DNA of 64,000 nucleotides from the NCBI RefSeq assembly GCF_002994635.1, contig NZ_PVNL01000117.1:1-64000 (forward strand), given 5' to 3'. Each line of letters begins with the position of its first letter. The first letter of the stretch is position 1. The translations under genes were made by a program, and so were the position numbers. The notes under the pieces were generated by a model. It was given only the letters and a program-made list of their open reading frames with translations, was not told the DNA's origin and did not search any database. Below, piece after piece: positions 8,831-17,956 of this stretch. The stretch comes from Enhygromyxa salina. GTDB taxonomy: Bacteria > Myxococcota_A > Polyangia > Nannocystales > Nannocystaceae.

Positions 8831-10030
8831 TCACCAGTCTGGCTCCGTGCCAAACCCATGGTCCGGCTCACCGAACTCGTCCGGCTCGCCAAAGTCGGGG
8901 TCGGCGTCGGCGTCGGCGTCGCTGTCTGGACCCATCACGCAGGTCTCGAACGCGGCGCAGCCGATCGACGGCGCGTCGGCGATGCACTTGCGCGCCTGCG
9001 GCCGGGTGTAGTCATTGATCATCACGCTCGTCATCGCGGTGCAGGCCCGCATCTGTCGCTGATAAGCGTCGCCCTCGGGCGGCAGCACGCCCGCGCGCTG
9101 GGCCTCGCACTGCATCTGGATCCCGCACAGCTGCCAGGCGATCTCCTGGTTCTCGGCCCGCTTGGTGGCCTTGGCCTGATCGCGGGCCTGCTGGGCCTCA
9201 CTGGCTGCGCGCTGGTTGGTCACGCACGCGCTGCCGTTCCACACGCTGCCGGGCTGGCAGGTCGGGACGATCCCGTCGAGGGCGCTGAGCTCGAGCCGCA
9301 GCAGCGCGCCGCACTCGGCCGGCGGCGTGGTGTCAGTTGGCGTCGAGCCCAGGCACGCGTCCGCGTCGCCGTCGTGGTTGAGGATCTCGCGACTGGCGGT
9401 GCTGCGCGCCCCGACGCCCGCGACCTTCTCGACCTCGAGCTCGGTCCCGACCTCGGCGGCGGCGCCGGTATAGAACGCGAACGCGCCGACCTGCGCCGCG
9501 GCGACCACATGCGTCGCGCCCTCGCAGCGACCCTGCAGCTCGCTGATATCAAACCTCGCGCGCGCGGCCTCATAGTTGCCGACCAGCGCCATCGAGACGT
9601 TCAGCTCACCCGCGGTCGCGAGCTTGGCCTCGAGCGTCACCGCCGTCAGCGGCATGTTGGCGTAGAGCTCATCGGTCGTGCGGATCGTGATCTGATCGCT
9701 CTTGCGGGTGATGCCCAGGTAGTCGTAGCTGCCCGCTGGCGCCGCGCACTCGCGCAGGACCTCGACCACGCAGCCCTCGTAGCGGACCACGACCAGGCCG
9801 CGTCGCAGCCGGCTCTCGAGCGACGCCCGATCGGTCGCGGGCCACTCGATGATCAGCGGCCGCAGCATCTGCCCGGCCCCGCCGCAGCGCGCCGCGGCGA
9901 GCTCGTGGGCGGGGTCGCCGAGCATGCGCTCGGCCACGTTCTTGCGGTTGCACCCGGCCAGCGCGAGCAGCCCGGCGGCGAGGGCGATGCGTGCAGGCCA
10001 CGGGGTGGACTTAGAGACCAGAGCGGACAC
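8831..10030 (-). CDS. Lipoprotein of unknown function
   Basis: 399 residues with a signal peptide ending in LLALAGC, a good lipobox. The mature part is mixed alpha/beta with scattered cysteines, a charged central helix rich in Ala, Gln and Lys (about 270-300), and a C-terminal Asp/Glu-rich tail containing a short Asp-Ala repeat. No domain was recognised. It is convergent with phoR and lies downstream of a small winged-helix gene on the same strand, 37 bases away. The function is unknown; a surface or outer-membrane location is inferred from the lipobox. Confidence 0.75.
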   Translation of the reverse strand: MSALVSKSTPWPARIALAAGLLALAGCNRKNVAERMLGDPAHELAAARCGGAGQMLRPLIIEWPATDRASLESRLRRGLVVVRYEGCVVEVLRECAAPAGSYDYLGITRKSDQITIRTTDELYANMPLTAVTLEAKLATAGELNVSMALVGNYEAARARFDISELQGRCEGATHVVAAAQVGAFAFYTGAAAEVGTELEVEKVAGVGARSTASREILNHDGDADACLGSTPTDTTPPAECGALLRLELSALDGIVPTCQPGSVWNGSACVTNQRAASEAQQARDQAKATKRAENQEIAWQLCGIQMQCEAQRAGVLPPEGDAYQRQMRACTAMTSVMINDYTRPQARKCIADAPSIGCAAFETCVMGPDSDADADADPDFGEPDEFGEPDHGFGTEPDW

Positions 10031-10067
10031 GCGGCAAGCCTACAAGCCCGCGGGCTTCAGGTGGGCC

Positions 10068-10469
10068 TCAACACCCCAGCTGATAGCCGTGACCGCGCGA
10101 CTTCCACGTGCGCGTGATCTTCTTGGCCGCGGCCAGCCGCTGCAGCGCCGTGCGGGCGTCGTGGGTCGTGCCGCCAACGAGCTCGCACACCTCCGACGGC
10201 GACAGCGGCTCGTCGGCGTCACGCAGGGCTTCGAGGATCCGCGCGTCGTAGGTCTCGCGCAGCCGGGCCTTGCTGTGCAGCTCGACCGCGTCCTCGTTGG
10301 CCTCGCCCTCGCAGCACTCGGCGATCGTCAAGGTCCCGAGCAAGCGCCCGGTTCGCCCGGTCTCGACCAGCGCCAGCAGCTCAGATATGGGCATGCTCGT
10401 CGAGCCACGGACAATTTTTATGAGCCCCTGCCGCTCGGCCCGGGCGAAGCGCTCAGCCAGATCGTCCAC
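10068..10469 (-). CDS. Small winged-helix-like protein
   Basis: 133 residues from a GTG at 10469; an internal ATG at 10394 is an alternative. The C-terminal 65 residues look like a winged helix: ARILEALRDADEPLSPSEV, a turn, then ARTALQRLAAAKKI as recognition helix and a basic TWKSRGHGYQL wing. The N-terminal half has no recognised domain. DNA binding is inferred from this pattern. A good promoter lies directly upstream, so close that the message may be nearly leaderless. It may be co-transcribed with the lipoprotein gene that follows. Confidence 0.65.
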   Translation of the reverse strand: MDDLAERFARAERQGLIKIVRGSTSMPISELLALVETGRTGRLLGTLTIAECCEGEANEDAVELHSKARLRETYDARILEALRDADEPLSPSEVCELVGGTTHDARTALQRLAAAKKITRTWKSRGHGYQLGC

Positions 10470-10477
10470 CGGTCGTC

Positions 10478-10506
10478 ATTAACAAGCACTCGCCGGATCC
10501 TGTCAA
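10478..10506 (-). promoter_or_regulatory. Sigma-70-type promoter for the winged-helix gene
   Basis: On the - strand a perfect TTGACA (-35) is followed after 17 bases by GTTAAT (-10, four of six to TATAAT). Transcription would begin at about 10471, two bases before the GTG at 10469, so that start would be leaderless. Confidence 0.5.
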
Positions 10507-10544
10507 TCGCTTGTCGAACCGCAGACACACGAAGTGCGCGCAAA

Positions 10545-10580
10545 CATCGAAGCTCCCATCGAAGCTCCCATCGAATCTCG
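10545..10580. repeat. Three tandem copies of a 12-bp unit
   Basis: CATCGAAGCTCC occurs twice exactly and a third time as CATCGAATCTCG, with no gap. It sits about 75 bases upstream of the winged-helix start, just upstream of its -35 box, so it could be an operator array or simple slippage. Confidence 0.7.
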
Positions 10581-11111
10581 ATAGTGCGCGGAGTGCCCCG
10601 ATTGGACCCCGCAATTTTGATGCAGATCGACACCCGGACTCCCGACCGCGCCCCGCGGGCCGCCTGGCGCCACCGATCAAGCGCCTCATGCGCCCCAGGC
10701 CCCTACACCCAGAAATCTTCGCCCGCTACCTGCACGCTTGACGCGGTCCGCCCAAAACGGCGTGAGAGCGGTCTCGTTGGCGATAGGCCATCCCCCCGGT
10801 GAGATCTGAGATCCATGGCCCGCGATTTGCTTCCAAGCACGCGCGGGGCGGGAACTCCGTCGCCAATTTCGGCCCCGATCGCCGAGTTCGTGGGATGTCG
10901 CACCGCTGTTTTCGTCACTCTCAGGCCGATCACACTGTCCTTGCGGTAGGATGCGCGAATCAAACCGGTGGAGCCGATTCGCGTGGGTTGCGAACCACGC
11001 CGCGAGTTCGCTCGCGCTGATGATCAAGATGATCAGGGTGATCAGGGCCTCGAGCGTGAGGCCCGCGTAGCCGTGCGTGTACGCCAGCTTCGGGCCTCGG
11101 TCCGTGGTGGC

Positions 11112-11183
11112 GCGTCTGCTGAGCGCCGCGCGAACGCGTCTGCTGGGCGCCGCGCGAACGCGTCTGCTGGGCGCCGCGCGAAC
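11112..11183. repeat. Three tandem copies of a 24-bp unit
   Basis: The unit GCGTCTGCTGGGCGCCGCGC plus GAAC is repeated at 11112, 11136 and 11160 with one mismatch in the first copy. The period is a multiple of three, so all frames stay open through it and produce spurious repetitive ORFs. It is non-coding as far as can be judged. Confidence 0.8.
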
Positions 11184-11494
11184 GCGTCGACGTTACGTGC
11201 GCCGTGGTCATCGGTGTCACCCACGGCTAGCCACTATTGGTCATCATCATCGGCATCGAGCCATCGCTCGCTGTCGGCGGCCATGGCATGCCGCCGGCTA
11301 CCCGCGCAACTCCCTGCGCTTTGGGACCACTCAGCACGCTCGCGCGGTGGACCTACGCCGGTTTGCGGATATACCTGCACACCGTTTCGTGTCTGGCCGG
11401 TGGCCTGCACCGGCGACTGCTTGCTTCGCAGCGAGCGACGGCGTCGCCATCGCCTGCACGAGCGAATCGATTCGATCCACCCCGGAGGGTGTTC

Positions 11495-13195
<1,701 letters not shown>

Positions 13196-13210
13196 GCGGA
13201 CCCTGGCGCC

Positions 13211-13233
13211 CGGTTGGTCGGCTCGGCCAACCG
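13211..13233 (+). terminator. Hairpin after the sigma factor gene
   Basis: CGGTTGG and CCAACCG form a seven-base-pair stem with a nine-base loop 15 bases after the stop codon. There is no T tract, so termination is possible but not certain. Confidence 0.4.
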
Positions 13234-13294
13234 AGCGCTGCACCCCCCGCAATTTCGACTTGAACCAACCAGGTCGTTCGGGGACCGTAGGTGC

Positions 13295-14137
13295 ATGCGA
13301 GTGCAGTTGCTTGGTGTGCTGACGGTGGCCCTGGCGACGAGTTCCACCGCGCTCGCGGCCCCGTCTGAGCCGACCGTCGAGCAGGACTCGCCCTCCGCGG
13401 AGCCCGCCGAGCCCGCCGAGTTCGCCGATGACGTGTCCGAGCCAGCGCTCGTGCCCGTCCAGCAGCCGGCGCCTCCGCCCGAACAGCCGCGCCTGCCCAG
13501 CTACGACGCCGAGCTCCCGACCTACGCCGACACCCCGCTCGATCCCTTCGAGCCGGTCGAGTCGCTCGAGCCCGTGCTCCCGCACCGACCTCTCCCCGAC
13601 GGTCGTGGCCGCGTCGCGGTCGGAGCGATCTTGTCCGGCGGCGGACTCGTGCTCACCGGCGTCTCGATCGGCATGATCGCGATCGACGAAGACATCGCGG
13701 TGTGGATCCCGGGCGCGGTGATCGGCGGCGCGGCGATCATCGCGGGCCTCAGCGCGGCGTTAGTTGGCCGCCAGCGTCGCGACAAGTACCGCGAGTGGAC
13801 GACACCCCACGGCGGCCCCGATGTCGTCCCCAAGTCTGGCATCGGCCTGGTCGCGAGCGGGGTGACCTGCATGGTGGCGGGAACCGTCGGCGTGATCGCG
13901 GGGGGAATCTCGCTCCCCATCCAGGGCAACGGCGACATGCCCTACGGCCAGGTGCTCCTGCCGGTGTCTGCGGCGTCGATCGTGACCGGCGCGGGCCTGC
14001 TCGGGGGCGGGTTGAAGCGCCACCGCAAGTTCGAGACGTGGAACGCCCAGCGCAGCTTGACCCCCGTCGTCGCCCCGCTCGGCGGTCTTGGCCGCCAGCC
14101 CTCGGGCGCCTCGTTCGGGGTCGCGGGCCGGTTCTAG
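13295..14137 (+). CDS. Exported membrane protein of unknown function
   Basis: 280 residues. A cleavable signal peptide (ends near STALAAPS) is followed by a Pro/Glu/Ala-rich spacer to about residue 100, then four hydrophobic stretches in two pairs (about 106-155 and 180-240) rich in Gly, Ala and Ile, separated by a basic loop. The C-terminus is polar and ends in Gly-Arg-Phe. This layout (signal peptide, disordered Pro-rich spacer, paired Gly-rich helices) is common in myxobacterial proteins of unknown role. Convergent with the downstream protease gene, with an inverted-repeat element between them. Confidence 0.7.
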   Translation: MRVQLLGVLTVALATSSTALAAPSEPTVEQDSPSAEPAEPAEFADDVSEPALVPVQQPAPPPEQPRLPSYDAELPTYADTPLDPFEPVESLEPVLPHRPLPDGRGRVAVGAILSGGGLVLTGVSIGMIAIDEDIAVWIPGAVIGGAAIIAGLSAALVGRQRRDKYREWTTPHGGPDVVPKSGIGLVASGVTCMVAGTVGVIAGGISLPIQGNGDMPYGQVLLPVSAASIVTGAGLLGGGLKRHRKFETWNAQRSLTPVVAPLGGLGRQPSGASFGVAGRF

Positions 14138-14149
14138 AGCGCCGACGGG

Positions 14150-14213
14150 TTCCTCTCGCTCCTCGGGGTCTATTGTTCGCAGGCGCATGTGTGGCCCCCT
14201 GAGAGGGGGCTCT
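14150..14213. repeat. Interspersed hairpin repeat (copy 1, also at 50312-50684)
   Basis: The stretch CGCATGTGTGGCCCCCTGAG followed by AGGGGGCTC is shared almost exactly with two copies near 50397 and 50504, together with the upstream words CGCTCCTCGGGG and TTGTTCGCA. The GCCCCCT/AGGGGGC arms form a tight hairpin. It lies between the convergent genes ending at 14137 and 14263, as its relatives do 36 kb away, suggesting a bidirectional terminator. Confidence 0.75.
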
Positions 14214-14262
14214 CAACCCATTTCCCCGTGTCGATGGGTCGTACGACGTGCGGACAATCTAT

Positions 14263-16134
14263 CTAACTATTGGTCACGACGATCGATCGCACGTATCCGT
14301 TCACGATCAGCTCGCGCGATTGGGGCTCGTCGATGATCGGCGCTGGGTTGCGCTCGAGCTCGCCGAAGCGCCCCCGCAGCAGCAAGGGTGCCCCCGCCGC
14401 GCTCAGCTCCGGCCCCAGCTCGACGCGTCGATCGAATTCGTGACGCTCGACCTTGGGGTCGAGCCGCAGCGTGCGGACGTCGGGCCAGCAGTACACGTGC
14501 TCGAGGTCCGCGCCCAGGCCGTCGCCGATCCATGCGATCGCGCCGACGTCGTGATCATCGCCCGCCCGCGGAGGCGCGGCCATGATCGTGAGCTCGGGCG
14601 GCGCGACGAGCTCGGACAGGCCCGGCCGGTCCAGCACCCCAGCGAGCAGCCCGAGCACCACGACGTCACGCCCGCTGGCCAGCGCGAGCTCCCCAAGCAC
14701 CCGCGCGAGCTCGTTGCGATGGGCCCGCGACGGGAGGTCGCGGCCGGCGTCGAGCTCGACGAAGAGCAGGTAGAGCGCCCGCGTGCTCGCGGCGCCCGAT
14801 CGCGCGAGCGTGATCTGCAGACGCACGAACCCCTCCGGCAGGACTCGACGTCCGTTGCACACGCTGCTCGCCAGCTGGGTCGAGATCGGGTCGAGATCGC
14901 AGGGCTGGGCATCGACGGCGGCGTCGAGACACAGCAGCGCGTGGCGTCCGAGCTCGACCACCCCGAGCCCGGCCTGGCCCAGCGTCCGCCCGAGCGCCGC
15001 ACGCAGCGGACCCGGGATCCCCTCGAGCACCATGAAGTCGGCGCCGGCCTCGACGACGGCCCGGGTGATCGCGTCGAGCTTGGGCTGGTGCTGCTCGGCA
15101 GACAGCCCGCCAGACAGCCCGCCAGACAGCCCCGAGAACAGGGCGCCGAGATCCCAGTGGCCAGGATCCAGAAACTCCGCGCCACCCATCCAGTCGAGCA
15201 CGGTCCGCGCTGACGGCAGCTCCCGGTCGCTCGCCTCGGGGCTCGGCGGTGTCAGGCCAGTGGTCGCAAACAGGCCAAAGTCACCGCTCCCGGCCACGCC
15301 GTCGAGCAGCTCGCGCAACAGCGGGCTCGCGCCCCGCTGCGAGCCCGCGACCGTCAACAGCTTGAGGATCACGTCAGTCCGCACGCCCACGTTGTCGCGC
15401 GCGCCGCCGCAGTGATGCAGCGCGACGAGCTCCCAGCGCGCGTTGAACACCGGCGAGCCCGACGACCCGCCCTCGGTGTCCGCGAGATAATGGATCGCCG
15501 ACTTGACCACCTTCGTGATGTGGTTGCCCTGGATCACGACCTGCTTGCGGCCGCCGCGAGGGTGCTGGATCAGGTTCACCCGCGCGTCGACCTCGACCCC
15601 GGTCGCCGCGTGGCGCAGCGGGATCGTGCCCCAGCGCGCGCCCGGATCGCCCTCGATCGCGACCAGCGCGAAGTCCAGGATCGGGTCGCCGAACAGGTAG
15701 CGGTCGGGCTGGGGCACGAACACCTGCGGGCTCAGCTGCCGGCCGTGCTCGTCGTCCTCGAAGTCGAAGAACACCCGAGCGCCGCGCGCGACCGCGAGGC
15801 GCGGCAGCACGTGGTGGTTGGTCATCAACAGGCTCGGGCTGACCATGAAGCCGGTTCCAAAGTAGGTCTTGCCGCCGTCGAAGATCTCGATCCGCGCGAC
15901 CGAGCGGGCCCGCTCGGAGCCCACGCGCAAGAACCAGGACGGCAAGAAATTATCGCCGTCGACGGTCCGCTGCGGGGCATGGTCCTGCGCGCGCTCGCCC
16001 GGCGACGCCGACGCTGGGGCCCAGGTGTCGCGGGGCTCGGACGCGGCCGCTTCGACCAGCGCCTGGGTCCGCGGCCCCAGCTCACCGAGCCGACTCTCGT
16101 TGGGGCGAAGACCGACTATCTGGCGCGGGCCCAT
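14263..16134 (-). CDS. Trypsin-like serine protease with EEP-like C-terminal domain
   Basis: 623 residues from the ATG at 16134; an upstream ATG at 16191 would overlap the divergent gene. After a poorly conserved N-terminal region of about 70 residues comes a chymotrypsin-fold protease domain (about 75-260) with the full triad: His108 in LLMTNHHVL, Asp154 in DPILDFALV and Ser225 in GGSSGSPVF. Residues about 350-610 resemble the endonuclease/exonuclease/phosphatase fold (AVVEAGADFMVLEGI at its start, then RDVVVLGLLAG), but the metal-binding Glu, Asp and His residues are not evident, so that part may be a non-catalytic binding domain. There is no signal peptide, so it acts in the cytoplasm unless exported otherwise. 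Confidence 0.8.
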   Translation of the reverse strand: MGPRQIVGLRPNESRLGELGPRTQALVEAAASEPRDTWAPASASPGERAQDHAPQRTVDGDNFLPSWFLRVGSERARSVARIEIFDGGKTYFGTGFMVSPSLLMTNHHVLPRLAVARGARVFFDFEDDEHGRQLSPQVFVPQPDRYLFGDPILDFALVAIEGDPGARWGTIPLRHAATGVEVDARVNLIQHPRGGRKQVVIQGNHITKVVKSAIHYLADTEGGSSGSPVFNARWELVALHHCGGARDNVGVRTDVILKLLTVAGSQRGASPLLRELLDGVAGSGDFGLFATTGLTPPSPEASDRELPSARTVLDWMGGAEFLDPGHWDLGALFSGLSGGLSGGLSAEQHQPKLDAITRAVVEAGADFMVLEGIPGPLRAALGRTLGQAGLGVVELGRHALLCLDAAVDAQPCDLDPISTQLASSVCNGRRVLPEGFVRLQITLARSGAASTRALYLLFVELDAGRDLPSRAHRNELARVLGELALASGRDVVVLGLLAGVLDRPGLSELVAPPELTIMAAPPRAGDDHDVGAIAWIGDGLGADLEHVYCWPDVRTLRLDPKVERHEFDRRVELGPELSAAGAPLLLRGRFGELERNPAPIIDEPQSRELIVNGYVRSIVVTNS

Positions 16135-16157
16135 CCCCGGGATGGTAGCCTGTCGCG

Positions 16158-17165
16158 ATGCACGCTTCGGCACCCACGAGTTTGCGTCCATCGTCCGACC
16201 GCCTCGGTCGGTGGGTTGGTCTCGGCCTGGGCCTCCTGCTCGCGGTCACGGCCTGCAAGAGCGCCGAGGATCGGCCCGACACCGATCCGCTCAACGACCC
16301 CTGGCTCGACGAGATCGAAGCCGAAGAGGTCGCTGTCGCTGCCACGCCAGATCCAGCCGCAGACCCGACGGAGCCGACCACCGCCGTCGCGCCCGACGAC
16401 GGCGAGCCCCCGGTCGCGCCAGACGATGGCGCCGAGGTCGAGCCAGGCGAGCCTGCGGAAGCCGACTCGCCGGAAGAGCTCGCTGGCGCCAGCGTGCCCA
16501 CGAGCAAGTCCGACGGCGGGTCGGCGTCCGCGTCCGCGTCCGCATCGGGATCGGTCAAGGCCGGACAGCCCGAGCCCACCCCTGGCGACCAGCCCGCGGC
16601 GGTCCCCGGTGAGCAACCTGCAGACTCGGCTGCGGCCGCACCGTCCCCCCAGCCGGCCCCCCAGCCGGCCGCCAAGCCGGAGCCCGTCGAGCCTGCCAAG
16701 CCCGCCCCGATCACGATCGCCGACTACGACGGCACCTTTCGGTTCTCGGGCGGCAGCTCCCAGCGCAAGGCCTTGGAAGAGGCGATCGAATTCGGCGCCA
16801 ACCAGGTCGCCGGGATCATCCGGGGCATCGCCCGCAAGCGCCTGACGAAGACGCAGATCATCGACGACGAGATCAAGATGTCGATCTCCGGCGACAAGAT
16901 CACCTTCAACTGGTCAAACGGCTCGACCATGACCTGCGTGATCGGCGGACCCAAGGTCAGCATGTCCTTCAAGGGCGACAAGTACCTCGGCCGCGTGCTC
17001 GAGAAGGGCAGCAAGATGATCGTCGTGTTCGATGCCCCCGACGCGGTCAAGACCCTGGTCTACGTGCTGTCCGCGGATCGGCAGAAGCTCACGGTCCACC
17101 ACAAGCTCGACGCCGACCAGCTCAGCGAGCCGGTCACCTTCAAGCTGAGCTACACGCGCAAGTAG
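16158..17165 (+). CDS. Lipoprotein with Pro/Ala-rich spacer and conserved C-terminal domain
   Basis: 335 residues. The signal peptide ends in LLLAVTAC (Cys33). A long disordered spacer, rich in Pro, Ala, Glu, Asp and with a Ser-Ala repeat, runs to about residue 185. The C-terminal 150 residues are an ordered alpha/beta domain starting at ADYDGTFRFSGG and containing beta strands such as MTCVIGGPKVSMSF and MIVVFDAPDAVKTLVYV. No family was recognised. The start lies 23 bases from the divergent protease start, so the two share a promoter region. Confidence 0.75.
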   Translation: MHASAPTSLRPSSDRLGRWVGLGLGLLLAVTACKSAEDRPDTDPLNDPWLDEIEAEEVAVAATPDPAADPTEPTTAVAPDDGEPPVAPDDGAEVEPGEPAEADSPEELAGASVPTSKSDGGSASASASASGSVKAGQPEPTPGDQPAAVPGEQPADSAAAAPSPQPAPQPAAKPEPVEPAKPAPITIADYDGTFRFSGGSSQRKALEEAIEFGANQVAGIIRGIARKRLTKTQIIDDEIKMSISGDKITFNWSNGSTMTCVIGGPKVSMSFKGDKYLGRVLEKGSKMIVVFDAPDAVKTLVYVLSADRQKLTVHHKLDADQLSEPVTFKLSYTRK

Positions 17166-17178
17166 CCCGCCTCAGCGC

Positions 17179-17196
17179 GATCACAGGGGTGTGATC
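17179..17196 (+). terminator. Hairpin after the lipoprotein gene
   Basis: GATCACA and TGTGATC form a perfect seven-base-pair stem with a GGGG loop 14 bases after the stop, without a T tract. Possible terminator. Confidence 0.4.
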
Positions 17197-17246
17197 TTGG
17201 CAGGTAGTCAGGGCGGCGGGCGGTGCTACCGTCGCGCCGCTTCGCC

Positions 17247-17909
17247 ATGGCCGTCCACGTCACCCTGATCACCGTGCTGGTGGCCTCCGCTCTGCTCGAG
17301 GTCCTGCTCTATGTCACCTATGTCTCGCGCTCGAGCGACGGCTACAAGATCTACCCGCTGCGCGGCAAGGATCTGCGCCGGATCGCCCGCGTGATGCTGC
17401 CCAACTCGCTGCTCTCGGGCGCGCTGATCGTGGGCCTGACCTACGGCGGACAGGGCTGGCTGCTGCACACGGGCGAGACCTCGGCGCTGGGCGTGGTCGC
17501 CGACGTCGTCGCGACCTTGGTCCTGTACGACCTGATCTACTACTGCATGCACCGCTACCTGTTTCACGGCCGGCTGCAGTGGGTCCACGTCCTCCACCAC
17601 ACCGTCAAGTACCCGACCGCGATCGAGAGCCTGTACGTGCACCCGATCGAGAACGCGATGGGCGTGCTGTTGTTCATCGCCTGCATCTGGATCGTCGGCC
17701 CGATCTCGCTGTGGGGCTTCGCCGTGGCCCTGGCGATCTACTCGTGGCTGAACATCGTGATCCACTCGGGCCTGGACTTTCGCCACGCGTGGCTGCGCCC
17801 GGTCGCGTACATGGTTCGCAAGCACGCCCGCCATCACTCGAGCATGCGCGCGGGCAACTACGCCTCGATCACGCCGATCCCCGACCTGGTGTTTGGCACC
17901 GCCGAGTGA
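17247..17909 (+). CDS. Sterol desaturase / fatty acid hydroxylase family protein
   Basis: Membrane di-iron hydroxylase, 220 residues from the ATG at 17247 (a GTG at 17223 is possible). Four or more membrane helices and the family's histidine clusters are visible: HRYLFHG, HVLHH, and KHARHH near the C-terminus, with a further His in IVIHSGLDFRH. These ligate two irons that activate oxygen for C-H hydroxylation or desaturation of a lipid or sterol. The substrate cannot be told from sequence. An aldehyde dehydrogenase gene follows 47 bases downstream, which would fit oxidation of a lipid-derived aldehyde, but this link is inference. Confidence 0.85.
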   Translation: MAVHVTLITVLVASALLEVLLYVTYVSRSSDGYKIYPLRGKDLRRIARVMLPNSLLSGALIVGLTYGGQGWLLHTGETSALGVVADVVATLVLYDLIYYCMHRYLFHGRLQWVHVLHHTVKYPTAIESLYVHPIENAMGVLLFIACIWIVGPISLWGFAVALAIYSWLNIVIHSGLDFRHAWLRPVAYMVRKHARHHSSMRAGNYASITPIPDLVFGTAE

Positions 17910-17956
17910 CCCACGCCACTCCGGTTCCGGCGACCGCCGGCTAGCGTCCCCCCGCG

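Larger units (their letters stand above)
10507..11494. other. Gene-poor kilobase upstream of the sigma factor gene
   Basis: No convincing gene lies here. The short open frames have poor codon bias and no start with a ribosome-binding site. The stretch holds two tandem repeats (10545-10580 and 11112-11183), several GATGATCA words near 11020-11045, and a - strand frame near 11000-11090 that would encode a hydrophobic helix but lacks a supported start. It presumably contains the rpoD promoter; no clear -10/-35 pair was found. Confidence 0.5.

Noticed and set aside
8858..10117. Long + strand reading frame opposite the lipoprotein at 8831-10030
   Set aside because: The - strand frame has a signal peptide and lipobox and sensible composition; the + frame is Arg/Ala/Gly-rich with no motifs, as expected for the antisense of a high-GC gene.
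10960..11224. Repetitive small proteins across the 24-bp repeats
   Set aside because: Several overlapping frames stay open simply because the repeat length is a multiple of three; no start with a ribosome-binding site.
17179..17196. CRP-like operator (TCACA/TGTGA words)
   Set aside because: The half-sites are in the inverted order relative to a CRP site and the spacing is wrong; a hairpin is the simpler reading.
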